From the NCBI GenBank assembly GCA_047528275.1, contig CP180023.1, positions 310,001 through 374,000 on the forward strand: a DNA stretch of 64,000 bases, in the 5' to 3' direction. Below are positions 28,508 to 38,269 of the stretch, one piece after another. The stretch is from G039954875 sp047528275 (GTDB lineage: Bacteria; Bacteroidota; Bacteroidia; Flavobacteriales; Blattabacteriaceae). The stretch's first letter is position 1, and each line of letters begins with the position of its first letter. A program made the position numbers and the translations under genes. A model generated the notes under the pieces. It was not told the DNA's origin. It worked only from the letters and a program-made list of their open reading frames with translations, and searched no databases.

Positions 28508-29629
28508 TTAGGTATTGACTACGATAGGCATAACCAACATAAAGACTTCTTCGCCTTTTTTTAACCCATCTACAGGTTTTAAAATTCCTGCTCTGTGAGG
28601 CTCAGACATCTCGAGGGTAATGTCTTCAGCATTCAAATGAGAAAGCATCTCGATCAAAAATCTCGAGTTAAATCCGATGGTTATATCGTCTCCTTTATGA
28701 TCACAGCTTAAGTGTTCGTGTGCTTTGTTCGAAAAGTCGAGATCTTCGGCGGTTATTTTGAGTTGACTATCTACGAGTTGTAAGCAGACTTGGTGTGTGG
28801 TTTTGTTTGAAAAGAGTGCTAAACGTTTGATCGAATGGAGGAAACTTGTACGGTTGAGGGTCAATTTCTTATTATTTTCTTTAGGGATGACCGCTTCGTA
28901 ATTGGGGTAGGTTCCATCGATTAGCCTGCAAATGAGTATTTTATCTTCAAATAAAAATCGGGTATTGGTTTCATTGTATTCGATAGTGATAGTCCCTTCT
29001 GTGCTAGACGAAATATTCTTCAATAGATTGAGTGGTTTTTTGGGAATGATAAATCGGGTGGTTTGTTCAGATTTTACGTCTTTTCTGACGTATTTCACTA
29101 ATTTATGGGCATCTGTACTTACAAAGGTGGCCCCTTCTGGGGTGAGTTCAAAAAATACGCCAGTCATCACTGGACGGAGCTCATCGGTTCCTGTAGCAAA
29201 CAATGTCTTGTTGATGGCTTCGGAGAGAATGCTGGATGTCAAGGTCACTGTACTAGGGGTATCCAAAGTGGGGGCTTTAGGAAATTCTTCTGCATTTTGC
29301 ACTGCTAGAGTATAATCTCCCTGCTCGGATACTGTTTTGAGAATATTTTCTTTTTTTTGGATGGATAAGGTAAGAGGTTGTTCGGGGAAGGTCTTTAAGA
29401 TATCGGTCATTAAGCGTGCCGGGACGGCGACCTTTCCGATTTGATCAGATGTTACAGTCATCTGGGCTGTCATAGTGGTCTCGAGATCCGAGGCTGTTAT
29501 GGTGAGTTGTTTTTCCTTAAGATCAAATAGAAAATTATTTAAGATAGGGAGTGTATTATTGTTGTTTATCACGCTACTCAAGGCTTGTAATTGTTTTAAG
29601 AGTTCAGAGCTGGATACGATAAATTTCAT
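28508..29629 (-). CDS. dnaN: DNA polymerase III beta subunit (sliding clamp)
   Basis: Ring-shaped processivity clamp. 373 residues, normal length, with three clamp domains. It starts 'MKFIVSSSELLKQLQALSSV' and 'NNNTLPILNNFLFDL', continues 'LTITASDLETTMTAQM', 'VAVPARLMTDILKTFPEQPL', 'ELRPVMTGVFFELTPEGATF', 'STDAHKLVKYVRKD' and 'FLIEMLSHLNAEDITLEMSE', and ends with the hydrophobic 'EEVFMLVMPIVVNT', the conserved partner-binding tail. It heads a minus-strand unit with pheT and the yccF relic. No dnaA is next to it. Confidence 0.97.
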   Translation of the reverse strand: MKFIVSSSELLKQLQALSSVINNNNTLPILNNFLFDLKEKQLTITASDLETTMTAQMTVTSDQIGKVAVPARLMTDILKTFPEQPLTLSIQKKENILKTVSEQGDYTLAVQNAEEFPKAPTLDTPSTVTLTSSILSEAINKTLFATGTDELRPVMTGVFFELTPEGATFVSTDAHKLVKYVRKDVKSEQTTRFIIPKKPLNLLKNISSSTEGTITIEYNETNTRFLFEDKILICRLIDGTYPNYEAVIPKENNKKLTLNRTSFLHSIKRLALFSNKTTHQVCLQLVDSQLKITAEDLDFSNKAHEHLSCDHKGDDITIGFNSRFLIEMLSHLNAEDITLEMSEPHRAGILKPVDGLKKGEEVFMLVMPIVVNT

Positions 29630-29689
29630 AGATCTTCTTCGTTTGTATTGATTGAGATCGTAAAGGTACTTTTTTGAAAAGTGCTATGG

Positions 29690-30440
29690 GATTTGATGAG
29701 GTAAGATATGAACTAAGACGATCAATATATCGATCTGCTCATTTAGATAACCATGCTGTGCTTCTATTGTAGTAGACGATACTGTTTTTTTTCCAGTATA
29801 TACCGACAATGAACCGTTATCTTGTATAACTTCATTGTTTTGCAGGACAAGATTGAAACGTTTTTTTTTCTTCAAGGCATCAAAGCAGGGCTTATGGGTG
29901 AGATAGAAAAATTCGCCATTTCCAGTTTCAGTATAAAATTTTGGGTAAATATCAGCCACATCGTTTGAATCAGGTAAAAAAAATATGTCTTAAACGAATA
30001 GTTTATTGAATTGTGATTATTGTGTAGGGTAACAATATGATCTTCAACACGGAGTTTGAGTAAGACTGAAAAAATGTCGTTGGCAAACTTTCTGATGAAG
30101 TATAAGGCTTCTTTGGAGAAGTTATTAAATTTTTCAAGCTGTTTTCTGCACCGATATTGCTAAACATACGATTGGGGTTTAAATTCATAGTTTCTCTCTA
30201 TTCAGATTGAAGGTCACATTATGTGAGGTATTGTAGGTGTGCATTAATGTAGAGCATCCGTCCATCAAACTGGCTGATGATATATTCATTAGCATCCTTT
30301 GAATTGACTTCATTTTGATGAAAGTTGATACAGTTAAATCATTTTACGACAATGTCTTTGGAAAAAAATGGTAATGACAGCATCTTCAAGTTTGAGGTCA
30401 TATTTTTGAACGTTGATACATGAGACATAACCGTTATATG
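29690..30440 (-). pseudogene. Conserved Bacteroidota hypothetical, decayed into three frames
   Basis: Minus-strand pieces appear in a consistent order: 'NCINFHQNEVNSKDANEYII' with 'SQFDGRMLYIN', then after stops 'NLNPNRMFSNIGAENSLKNL' with 'PYTSSESLPTTFFQSY' (30003-30188), then 'TETGNGEFFYLTHKPCFDAL' and 'KKRFNLVLQNNEVIQDNGSL' with 'SVYTGK' and 'TTIEAQHGYLNEQI' (29684-29959). I recall this order (H-x-N-E, D-P-N-R-M-F, N-V-V-L-Q, G-S-L-S-V-Y) from a conserved, possibly hydrolase-like family without a named function. The identity is tentative; the decay is plain. Confidence 0.45.
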
Positions 30441-30469
30441 TTGGTTATATAAAAATAAGGACTTCAATC

Positions 30470-30544
30470 GTAGCGTGGGGGGGGCTTGAACCCCCGACCT
30501 CCGGGTTATGAATCCGACGCTCTAGCCGGCTGAGCTACCACGCC
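30470..30544 (-). tRNA. tRNA-Met (CAT)
   Basis: Minus strand. Acceptor GGCGTGG pairs with CCACGCT (one G-T pair at the end), followed by discriminator A. D arm GCTC/GAGC, anticodon loop TTCATAA, T loop TTCAAGC. It looks like the elongator form. There are nine C in a row after TTCAAG, where the T stem and acceptor need eight, so the gene has one extra base between T arm and acceptor (75 instead of 74). This may be a homopolymer error or a real defect. Confidence 0.85.
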
Positions 30545-31450
30545 TAAAAAACGCTGCAAAGATAGACTTTACTTTATATAGAGAAATTTTGTTGAGACAG
30601 GGATAATTTAAGTGGAATCTTATTACTCATCACTCTCAATTATTATTAATTGTTATTTATTAAGTTGATGTTTAATAATAATTTTATTATAATATTTTAA
30701 TCATATCTAATCAATTAAAATTTAATAAGAATATATAAAAATGAAATTAATTATTAGTCTTATCGTATGAGGTTCATTAGCCTTCTCCCAAACAAAAGTG
30801 AGTATTAATACTGTGCCAATCCTCAAACCATCTTAGATATCCGTGGCAATCTGGTTATATGTAGTGTAAAGTAAGCATTGGGTTTGGATCATTAGCTCTT
30901 TATTAAAAAATAAAAATTGTTGAAGTTCTCTATGAGACATTTGATAGAATTGATTAGGAAAGATATACTTAAAAAACATAAAAATCCAATAGAGTCTCCG
31001 ACTTCCTCTAGATGAGATTTGATATTAGGTTAAAAAAATGAATGATAAAAATAATATTAATATTTACTTTTATTTAAGTATTTATTATTATATAAATGGA
31101 TGATAATAATTAATATAAGAGAACATAAATATACCTTAGATATTAATGGTGATCTAATCATACGTCAGGTGGAAGATATATAAAAGATATGTCCTTGTAT
31201 GAGGTAGTTAATGAATTATTTATCAATGATTAGAAAGAAGTAGTCAGTATGTCGATAGCTCGTTTAAAAGAGCTCATTGCTGGATATGATAAGGGGGATA
31301 GAATTTTGCAACGGGATCCAATAAATTGTTTTGTGTCTAATTGTGATATGAACAGGGTTACCATTTACAGGTTAAATATTATAAAATATTTATTGGAATA
31401 TATTATATATATAGTGTAGTATAAATATTAAAATACTAAATTACTTTGTA
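30545..31450 (+). other. Long AT-rich gene-free stretch
   Basis: No frame with coding character. Weak, repeated echoes of a short protein segment appear on the plus strand ('LDIRGNLVICS' near 30840 and 'LDINGDLIIRQVED' near 31145), which might be remains of two related genes, but I cannot name them. Confidence 0.4.
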
Positions 31451-31453
31451 AGA

Positions 31454-31560
31454 GATTTTGGATGGTCTGAAATTTAAGAGCTATCCGGAGAGCCACCTCT
31501 GTAGGTGATCCAAAATCCGTTAGTGACCACTATCAGTGATGGCGGTTTGTAGATGGGTAT
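31454..31560 (+). repeat. Hairpin-rich, GC-richer island inside AT-rich non-coding DNA
   Basis: GATTTTGGAT (31454-31463) is perfectly complementary to ATCCAAAATC (31508-31517). Between them lie an imperfect palindrome GCTATCCGGAGAGC and a perfect short hairpin CACCT-CTGT-AGGTG, so the 64-base segment could fold into a branched structure. A further hairpin CCACT-ATC-AGTG-A-TGG follows at about 31530-31547. The flanks are strongly AT-rich. It could be a small structured RNA, a regulatory site or a mobile-element end. Confidence 0.5.
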
Positions 31561-32030
31561 CAATGTGAAAATTTTACAATCTATTCATTTATATATGAAT
31601 AAATATATTATATTTTTAATTAAAAAAAATCTTATTATAATAAATTTATTATATGTAATCTATGCTTGTTGAGTATTTAAAAACGATGATTTTAGAGGAT
31701 TGAAGAGGATGAAAATTGGAAAAACAATCTTTGACCTAAAGGTTGAAGTGTACTGACAAGAGATGAATGGATAGGCATTCTCCAATTAGAGAATATTTTG
31801 AACCTTAGAAAAGATTTTGAATTAAAATTAAGGCTTTCAAAAACGAATGTCCGTACTTCCAAAAATAAAGGTATCATTAAGACTGCTGGTAAATTATTGG
31901 ACGAAGGATAACTTACAATTTATTCCCTCGTGATCCATAAGCATCAGTTTTCAAGTGAATGTGAATGATACAAGCTTCTCGGAAAGTGGCCTTGCCATCG
32001 GGTGCATAAAAGATCAATAGAATTTTTGAT
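31561..32030 (+). other. Non-coding stretch with a short decayed plus-strand frame
   Basis: AT-rich, then a readable plus-strand segment at about 31748-31911 ('SVLTRDEWIGILQLENILNL' and 'RKDFELKLRLSKTNVRTS'), ending in a stop and preceded by stops. I do not recognise it; probably the tail of a lost gene. Confidence 0.35.
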
Positions 32031-32032
32031 GA

Positions 32033-33172
32033 TTACCTCATTAAATTTTTTGAGATGATGAGTTTCTGGATTTCAGTGGTCCCCTCTCCAATGGTACAGA
32101 GCTTAGCGTCTCGATAAAATTTTTCTACCGGAAAATTTTTGATATAGCCATATCCACCAAAAATTTGTACTGCCTCGTTGGCGATACGTACGCAAGCCTC
32201 CGAGGCATAGTATTTGCACATGGCACTTTCCGTGGTCATCGGCATACCTTTTTGTTTTTTGTAACAAGCTTTGTAGATTAAGAGTTCGGCCGCTTCGATC
32301 TCGGTGGCCATCTCGGCCAATTTGAAGGCAATGGCTTGAAATTTTCCGATGGCTTGTCCAAATTGTTCCCTTTCTTGAGCATACTTCAAAGCAACTTCAA
32401 AGGCCCCTTTAGCAATCCCTAGCGAAAGTGCTGCGATAGAAACCCTGCCTCCATCTAGGATTTTCATTGCTTGGATAAAACCCTCTCCGACTGCACCCAA
32501 GCGGTGGCTGTCGGGGATACGGCAATCGTTGAAGATGAGTTCAGCGGTTTCTGAGGCGCGCATGCCTAATTTATCCAATTTATTTCCACTGGAGAAACCT
32601 TTCGTGCCTTTTTCTACGACAAAGGCTGTCATCCCATGATTATTTCCTTTTTCTCCTGTGCGGACGATGACCACACTGATCTCTGCACTAATGGCATGTG
32701 TGATGAAGTTTTTGGTTCCGTTGAGTACCCATTCCTCCCCCTCTCTGTGGGCAGTAGTGCTCATATTCTTAGCGTCGGATCCTGTGACGGCTTCAGTAAG
32801 ACCCCAGGCCCCAATACAAACGCCTGTGGCTAGTTTGGGCAACCATCGTTTTTTTTGTGTCTCATTGGCAAAGGAGAGGATGTGGTTTGTACAAAGAGAG
32901 TTGTGTGCTGCTATAGATAGGCTGATGGAAGGATCGACCTTCGAAATCTCTTCGATAAGGCTGACGTATTCAAAATAGGATAATTCGGCTCCACCAAATG
33001 CCTCTGGCACGAGGACCCCCATATATCCCATATTGCCCATCTTTTTGAACAGATCGATGGGGAAATGTTGAGTGTCATCCCATTTCATAATGTATGGGCG
33101 GATATTTTTTTCAGCAAAATCTCTCACAGATGTGGCGAGTAGTTGTTGAGATTCGGATTTTTCTAGATTCAT
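32033..33172 (-). CDS. Acyl-CoA dehydrogenase
   Basis: FAD enzyme that makes the first double bond of fatty-acid or branched acyl-CoA oxidation. 379 residues, normal length for the short/medium-chain and butyryl type. Features: 'GYMGVLVPEAFGGAELSYFE', 'GAWGLTEAVTGSDAKNMSTT' (FAD/substrate loop), 'KLGMRASETAELIFNDCRIP', 'REQFGQAIGKFQAIAFKLAE', 'QIFGGYGYIKNFPVEKFYRD' and the catalytic Glu363 in 'IGEGTTEIQ'. The best guess is a short-chain (butyryl-CoA-like) enzyme; exact substrate unknown. It is intact while its surroundings decay, so it is probably under selection. Confidence 0.93.
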   Translation of the reverse strand: MNLEKSESQQLLATSVRDFAEKNIRPYIMKWDDTQHFPIDLFKKMGNMGYMGVLVPEAFGGAELSYFEYVSLIEEISKVDPSISLSIAAHNSLCTNHILSFANETQKKRWLPKLATGVCIGAWGLTEAVTGSDAKNMSTTAHREGEEWVLNGTKNFITHAISAEISVVIVRTGEKGNNHGMTAFVVEKGTKGFSSGNKLDKLGMRASETAELIFNDCRIPDSHRLGAVGEGFIQAMKILDGGRVSIAALSLGIAKGAFEVALKYAQEREQFGQAIGKFQAIAFKLAEMATEIEAAELLIYKACYKKQKGMPMTTESAMCKYYASEACVRIANEAVQIFGGYGYIKNFPVEKFYRDAKLCTIGEGTTEIQKLIISKNLMR

Positions 33173-33324
33173 GAGATGAATTATTTGTTATAATGATAAA
33201 TATATTTTTCTTCTTTTTTTTTAGAAAACTTCGCAATTATTTAAAATGGACATCTTTTTCTCTATATTCCATAGATTTTTTTTAGCAAAATCCCTCAGAT
33301 AAAAATGTTTTTTTTTGAACTGGT

Positions 33325-33972
33325 CTATGGTTGCTTGATTGATCGATATTTTTGAATATATTTTAGATTAACGATCTCAAAACTTGATATGATATTTTCG
33401 ATAGATGTATCAGGAAGACCATATACTTCATTCAATTGTGCTACGGAAATGAAACTACTTAAATCATTTCTATAAATGACTATTCTGCATGTGAGTTTTT
33501 CTTGGACTATGTATTTCAAAAGGGTTTTCCAACCTATCTGCTTGAGGTCTTTTTTAGGTGAAGAGAATGGAATTGCCTTTGGGTCTTTTCGGGGGCTATC
33601 GATCCGAATGTAAGGTTTGAGTTGGTTGAATTTTTTATCGCTGATGATAAAGCATTTTTTGATCTGCTCGAGAGATAAAAATACTCCGAGTGATTTCTTA
33701 TATTTTAAGATGGTAGCTGCTTGCTTGTGGAAAAACCACAGGGCTTCCCAAGTTTTTTGCCTAATCTGGTTAGGGTCGAAAAGATAAATTTTTCCAAGAA
33801 GGGACTCTCTTTGTAAGAGAAAATGCCTTTTACTTCGATTGAGCTGTTGTTGTAATTGAAGAAACGCTTTCTTGTCTGTTTGAGAAATCGATGGCCTTTC
33901 GTCTTTCAGATAATCTTTAAGAGTATAAAGCCATAAAAAGAGCCTATAGGAGAACAGGATTAAAACTAAAAT
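33325..33972 (-). pseudogene. ComEA-like helix-hairpin-helix protein with disrupted start
   Basis: One frame is open for 215 codons on the minus strand. It has an N-terminal hydrophobic anchor ('ILVLILFSYRLFLWLYTL'), then 'IYLFDPNQIRQKTWEALWFF', 'KQAATILKYKKSLGVFLSLE' and 'FNQLKPYIRID' (first HhH unit), and a second unit 'WKTLLKYIVQ' to 'FISVAQLNEVYGLPDTSIEN'. Such membrane-anchored HhH proteins with F-D-P-N-x-x and Y-G-L segments are common in Bacteroidota and resemble the DNA-uptake protein ComEA. The frame has no ATG, GTG or TTG before codon 152. The likely original ATG (33974-33976) is out of frame, which fits a two-base loss (or one-base gain). It is either a pseudogene or uses ATT. Confidence 0.7.
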
Positions 33973-34035
33973 TCATTTTTATTGTATTTGTGTTATTTTA
34001 AAGTAGGATTTCAGGTTTTTCATCCCATGGGATCA

Positions 34036-34173
34036 TCAAGTATTGTTTACCCCCTCGTCTGTTTTTTGCTCAGACTTTGGTCTAGTCGTAAGCACTTTAT
34101 AGAAAAAGTAACAAGTAAACCCAGCAATCAACGTCTGAACGACAATGACTGTGATAATAGCTTCTCTGGTCAT
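34036..34173 (-). CDS. MetS-like small subunit of an NSS-family transporter
   Basis: 45 residues from ATG 34173: 'MTREAIITVIVVQTLIAGFT', one transmembrane helix, then a short charged tail. It starts a few bases after the stop of the decayed symporter copy, exactly where MetS-type small subunits follow the large subunit in methionine/alanine MetPS transporters. The intact large subunit at 35880-37547 has no such gene after it, so this small subunit may now serve it. Confidence 0.6.
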   Translation of the reverse strand: MTREAIITVIVVQTLIAGFTCYFFYKVLTTRPKSEQKTDEGVNNT

Positions 34174-34189
34174 GATTTTAGTTTTTCTT

Positions 34190-35845
34190 GGATGCGTGAT
34201 ATACGATGACACAAGCAAATATAAAAAGAATAAGTAGAAGAATGTGGGCCAAATGGGTGTAAAATATTTTCTCTTCCAAGCTCTTGTATTGTGCGGGATC
34301 TGTATTTTGTACTATTTGTACTCGAAGCTTTAATTGAATAAGTTTCTTGATCAATGAGAAGTTGTCTAGTTTCTAGCCGTGAACGGAGATCAAATGATTG
34401 AAAGAGTAATTCCAGTCGTTGTTTTGACATCTGAAAATGGCTCCTAGAAGTATAAAGAGCAATAGATAAGGGGTGATGTACTGTATGAAATATTTTACTA
34501 TTTTAGGAAGTCGGAGATCAGCATCAAAGTGATTCCTTTCTATTTTTTATTGATCTTCAAAACTCATACAAGGATGATGAATTCTAAGAAATCCAGTATG
34601 ACAATACTTACCGTCCCGATCCAATAATCGTATTCATCAAATATGCCTTGGTTGAAAAATAAAACTGTAGAAACTCTCATAGCCAGAGTGACGACGCCAA
34701 GGACCCAAGCTGTCTTTTTGATTCAAATCCACTGAAATTTTTCTTGAAATAACCCCATCCATGGAGCTCCTAGAGATGTTGAAGATATGATCCGAGCAAA
34801 GAATAACAATCCAAACTACAATGAATCACCTAGATGCGACAGAATTATGACCCATTGCTTAAATAGATAATGCATCGTTTGAAGGGCTATACCAAAATCT
34901 GTATTTTCTTTAACCCAATCGATATCCCAATAACCCGATGCGATAGGGATAACGATGGCACTTCCTAAGATCATCTTAATAAATTCGTTGGTAAATTCTG
35001 CTGAAGTAGCATTCAAAGCCAGATCTTTTTTTCTTCCATATAGGAAACATAGCAGAAGACTGTACCCAATCCTATAGAAATAGAAAAAAATATCTATCCT
35101 TCTGCTGCCAACCATATCTTATGATCCCAGATCGTTTGGAATTGGGGTGTCCAAAAAAAAGTTCAATTTGTTCTAAGCACTTCTCTAGCGATGTTTGGCA
35201 GTCGCACTAAATGTTACTAATATACAACCTCTTATAAACTGGTAAGGTCTAAAATATCAGGAGTATTGGCATGGCTATTTTGATAATTTTTTCTATACCC
35301 CTTAATTCTTTGGAGAGGATATCAATATTTAGTATCAGACAGAGAATATAAAACCTAAGACCTTCGTTAGGGATAGAACTTGTAGAGGCATTGATGTTAA
35401 TATAATTCTTGAAGAATTGGAATACTTCCGATTGATTCATAACCCAAAAAGATCCGATTAATGAATGCATGGGGTATGAGATCATCCAAGACTCAACATA
35501 ACCCTAAAAGGCTGATATAGTGATGTTGGTGAAAACCCACAAGGTAGTCACATATTCCCACAAATCTACTTTCTATAAAGTATTGATAATGAAATAATAA
35601 ATATGGATTTCATGTTTTGAACCCAGTCGGATTAAAAACCATTTGATATAAAGAAGAGGAAGTTTCATGACAAAAAAAAAGACATAGTATAGGGAATGAT
35701 GAAAGCTCCTCCTTCATTTTCGATGATTTGTATCAAGAAATGTAGAAAATTCCCCAGACCTACAGCGCTTCCTGCAGTAGCTAAGATAAGACCTATTCGA
35801 GAACCTCTTCTTTTTTTGTATAAGTATATGAGTTATCACTGTTAG
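34190..35845 (-). pseudogene. Second copy of the NSS sodium symporter, decayed
   Basis: Tandem paralogue of the intact gene upstream. The N-terminal part 'KKRGSRIGLILATAGSAVGL' and 'GGAFIIPYTMSFFL' parallels 'SRVGLILSMSGNAVGFGNFL' of the intact copy. Later parts are in 35249-35485 ('QSEVFQFFKNYININAST') and 34816-35115 ('SAEFTNEFIKMILGSAIVIP'). The C-terminus is 'SLEEKIFYTHLAHILLLILF' near 34210-34330. Several frameshifts and stops separate the parts. It overlapped functionally with the living copy, and its loss is probably tolerated for that reason. Confidence 0.88.
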
Positions 35846-35879
35846 TAGAGTTGCATTAAGATGATTGAGCTTCTTAAGA

Positions 35880-37547
35880 CTAGGTTATTACATTTCTTTC
35901 TCTATGTCGTTTTGCAGCTTGATGTACCAATAGACAGACACTTATAAAAAGTATAATGAGAAGTATCCTAGCAAAATTGATCCAAGACATTTTATGTTCC
36001 AATTGGGCGATCACGATAGGATCTGTCGACTGAAGGATCCGTTCTTTAAGGCTGGCTTGTGTGATCGTTTTGATCAGAGAAGAATTATCAAGCATCCAAC
36101 CGTTGCCCGAAGTGAGATTTTTTATAGCAACGATCCAATCGTTGTTGAGCGGTGTGAAGATAGCAGCCAATAAGACTACCAGCAATAGATATGGAGTAAT
36201 GTATTGGCTGATGTATTTCAATGCTATCGGTAGTTTGATGTCGGCTCCTTCATTGATTTCTTTCCACCCCTTGTCCATGCCGAGTACCCAAACAAAAGCT
36301 ATAGACTCCAATAAGGCTAATAGTACGATACTTAATGTACCAGCCCAATAGTCGTATTCGTCGAAGACCCCTTGGTTGTAAAACAAGACTGTAGGTATCC
36401 CCACGATGAATACGAGTGCACCGAGAACCCAAGCGCTTTTTTCGCGTTTCCATTGAAATCCGTCCCGGAGCATCCCCACCCATGGGGTTCCAAAAGCCAG
36501 CGCAGTGGTGATCCCAGCAAAGAATAACAAGCCAAACCAGAATAATCCTCCAAGTGGGGCAAGAATGCTTCCCCATTGCTGGAGTAAATAAGGCATGGTT
36601 TGGAAGGCCATACCAAAACCTGCATTTTCTTTGACCCAATTGATACCCAAATAACCCGCTGCAATAGGGATGATGATACCGCTAGCCAAGATTACTTCAG
36701 TGAATTCGTTGATAAACCCTGAAGTGAGTGCCCCCAAAGCGATATCTTCTTTGGATTTTATATAAGAGGCATAGCATTGGATTAATCCCATCCCCATCGA
36801 AAGCGTAAAGAATATTTGTCCAGCTGCAGCTAGCCATACTTTTGGATCCCAGATCGTCTCAAATTGTGGATTCCACAAAAAATTGAGACCATCCCAAGCA
36901 TTGGCATCAGGATGCTCAGTAGTAGCACCGCTGGTACCAAGGGTCCATCCTTTGATCGCTAGAGCCAAGGCAAATAGCAATAATAATGGCATACCGATCT
37001 TGGCCATTTTTTCTATGCCTTTCAGGCCTTTTGAAAGGATATAAGTATTGAGTAAAATACACAGGATATAGACGACAACAGCTTCGTAAGGGATGAAAGT
37101 AGTAGAGACATTGATATTGACATAATTTTCAAAAAACCGGGCTACTTCCGATTGGCTCATGCCTGAGAAGGTACCACTCAAAGAATGCATCACATAGGAT
37201 ATGGTCCAGGATTCTAAATACGAGTAGTAGGCTAGTATGGCGATGTTAGAAAAGATCCCTATGGCTCCGACATACTTCCAGATCTTCCTTCCCTTCCCTA
37301 AAGTGTGTATGATGAATGGTGTGTTGTGGTTGCCTGATTTGCCACCTAATCGACCCATGGCCCATTCCATTAAAAATAGGGGGATACCCATCAAAAGAAA
37401 ACAAATCAAATAGGGGATCAGGAAAGCACCTCCTCCGTTTTGTGCTGCTTGTACCGGAAATCTCAAAAAATTCCCAAAACCTACGGCATTTCCGGACATG
37501 GATAGGATGAGGCCTACCCGTGAACCCCAAGACTCTTTTTTACTCAT
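35880..37547 (-). CDS. Sodium-dependent transporter of the NSS (SNF) family
   Basis: Twelve-helix inner-membrane symporter taking up amino acids or related compounds with Na+. 555 residues, within the range of MetP-type proteins. The TM1 signature is 'SGNAVGFGNFLRFPVQAAQN', followed by 'GGGAFLIPYLICFLLMGIPL' and 'EWAMGRLGGK' (family N-x-x-R-F-P, G-G-G-A-F and E-x-x-x-G-R). Later segments include 'WLAAAGQIFFTLSMGMGLIQ' and 'SGFINEFTEVILASGIIIPI'. It ends in a basic tail. The substrate cannot be read from sequence; the companion small subunit downstream points to the MetPS subgroup, which carries methionine or alanine in other bacteria. For an eroding genome, uptake of host amino acids is a plausible role. 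Confidence 0.92.
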   Translation of the reverse strand: MSKKESWGSRVGLILSMSGNAVGFGNFLRFPVQAAQNGGGAFLIPYLICFLLMGIPLFLMEWAMGRLGGKSGNHNTPFIIHTLGKGRKIWKYVGAIGIFSNIAILAYYSYLESWTISYVMHSLSGTFSGMSQSEVARFFENYVNINVSTTFIPYEAVVVYILCILLNTYILSKGLKGIEKMAKIGMPLLLLFALALAIKGWTLGTSGATTEHPDANAWDGLNFLWNPQFETIWDPKVWLAAAGQIFFTLSMGMGLIQCYASYIKSKEDIALGALTSGFINEFTEVILASGIIIPIAAGYLGINWVKENAGFGMAFQTMPYLLQQWGSILAPLGGLFWFGLLFFAGITTALAFGTPWVGMLRDGFQWKREKSAWVLGALVFIVGIPTVLFYNQGVFDEYDYWAGTLSIVLLALLESIAFVWVLGMDKGWKEINEGADIKLPIALKYISQYITPYLLLVVLLAAIFTPLNNDWIVAIKNLTSGNGWMLDNSSLIKTITQASLKERILQSTDPIVIAQLEHKMSWINFARILLIILFISVCLLVHQAAKRHRERNVIT

Positions 37548-37721
37548 TATTAAAACTTTTAAGTTTAAAGGTAATGGATTGAAAATAAATATCTCGGCAA
37601 TTATAAATCATTTATAATGAATTCAAAAATAAAAGAACGGAGATTTTAATGTAAATATCATAAGATTAATACTTAAAATATTGATAACCTTATAAATAAT
37701 ATGCTGTAAAAAATAAACTTT

Positions 37722-37940
37722 TTATAAGTCGAAAACAAAGTTACTCTTGACGAAGATATTATCTTTGATTTGGATAATTAGAGTTAAGATCAGATAAAGG
37801 ATTATTTTTAGTTCAAAAGTTATAAAAGACAGATAGATGAAAAATAAATGGATTTGAGTTATCTGCATCCCCAGTTTCTCACCAACACGTCTACAGACAT
37901 CGAAGCCATTACATTCAAGATAGGCTTTTGATTTCTTCAA
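37722..37940 (-). CDS. PspC-domain small membrane protein
   Basis: 72 residues. Family pattern: 'YLECNGFDVCRRVGEKLGMQ' then 'ITQIHLFFIYLSFITFELKI' and 'ILYLILTLII', i.e. a short amphipathic N-terminus with the V-C-x-R-x-G-E-K-L-G segment of Bacteroidota PspC proteins, followed by one or two membrane helices. The ending 'KSNFVFDL' also matches that group. PspC domains act in envelope stress responses in other bacteria; the role of these short forms is unknown. It looks intact. Confidence 0.65.
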   Translation of the reverse strand: MKKSKAYLECNGFDVCRRVGEKLGMQITQIHLFFIYLSFITFELKIILYLILTLIIQIKDNIFVKSNFVFDL

Positions 37941-38269
37941 TCATATTTAAGAATGTTTTCTCCAATACTGCAAAATAAATATATTCTTAATATTACAATA
38001 GTTCTTTTTCATTTTGAGGAGTGCTTTTGATCCCAATGCATTTTGTGTTTTCAGAACAAGAAGTGAAATTTTTTTAATGATGGTATTCTGTTCAGGGAGT
38101 AGTTTTTACAATATGTAGATTATCTCCTCATTCTAATGATTGCCAATATGCTTTCCGTAGAGGTATCTCTATTGGACTAGGACATTTAGAAGTAATAATA
38201 GGATAAACTAATTTATTAATATTTTATAATGGTTTTATTTATAATATTTTAATAAAATATTATTATTTC
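37941..38269 (+). other. Gene-free stretch
   Basis: AT-rich with no convincing frame. A short plus-strand segment near 38100-38205 is readable ('SPHSNDCQYAFRRGISIGLG') but too short to assign. Confidence 0.35.

Noticed and set aside
36061..36664. Overlapping frames within the intact NSS symporter
   Set aside because: All are other-frame readings of the conserved transporter.
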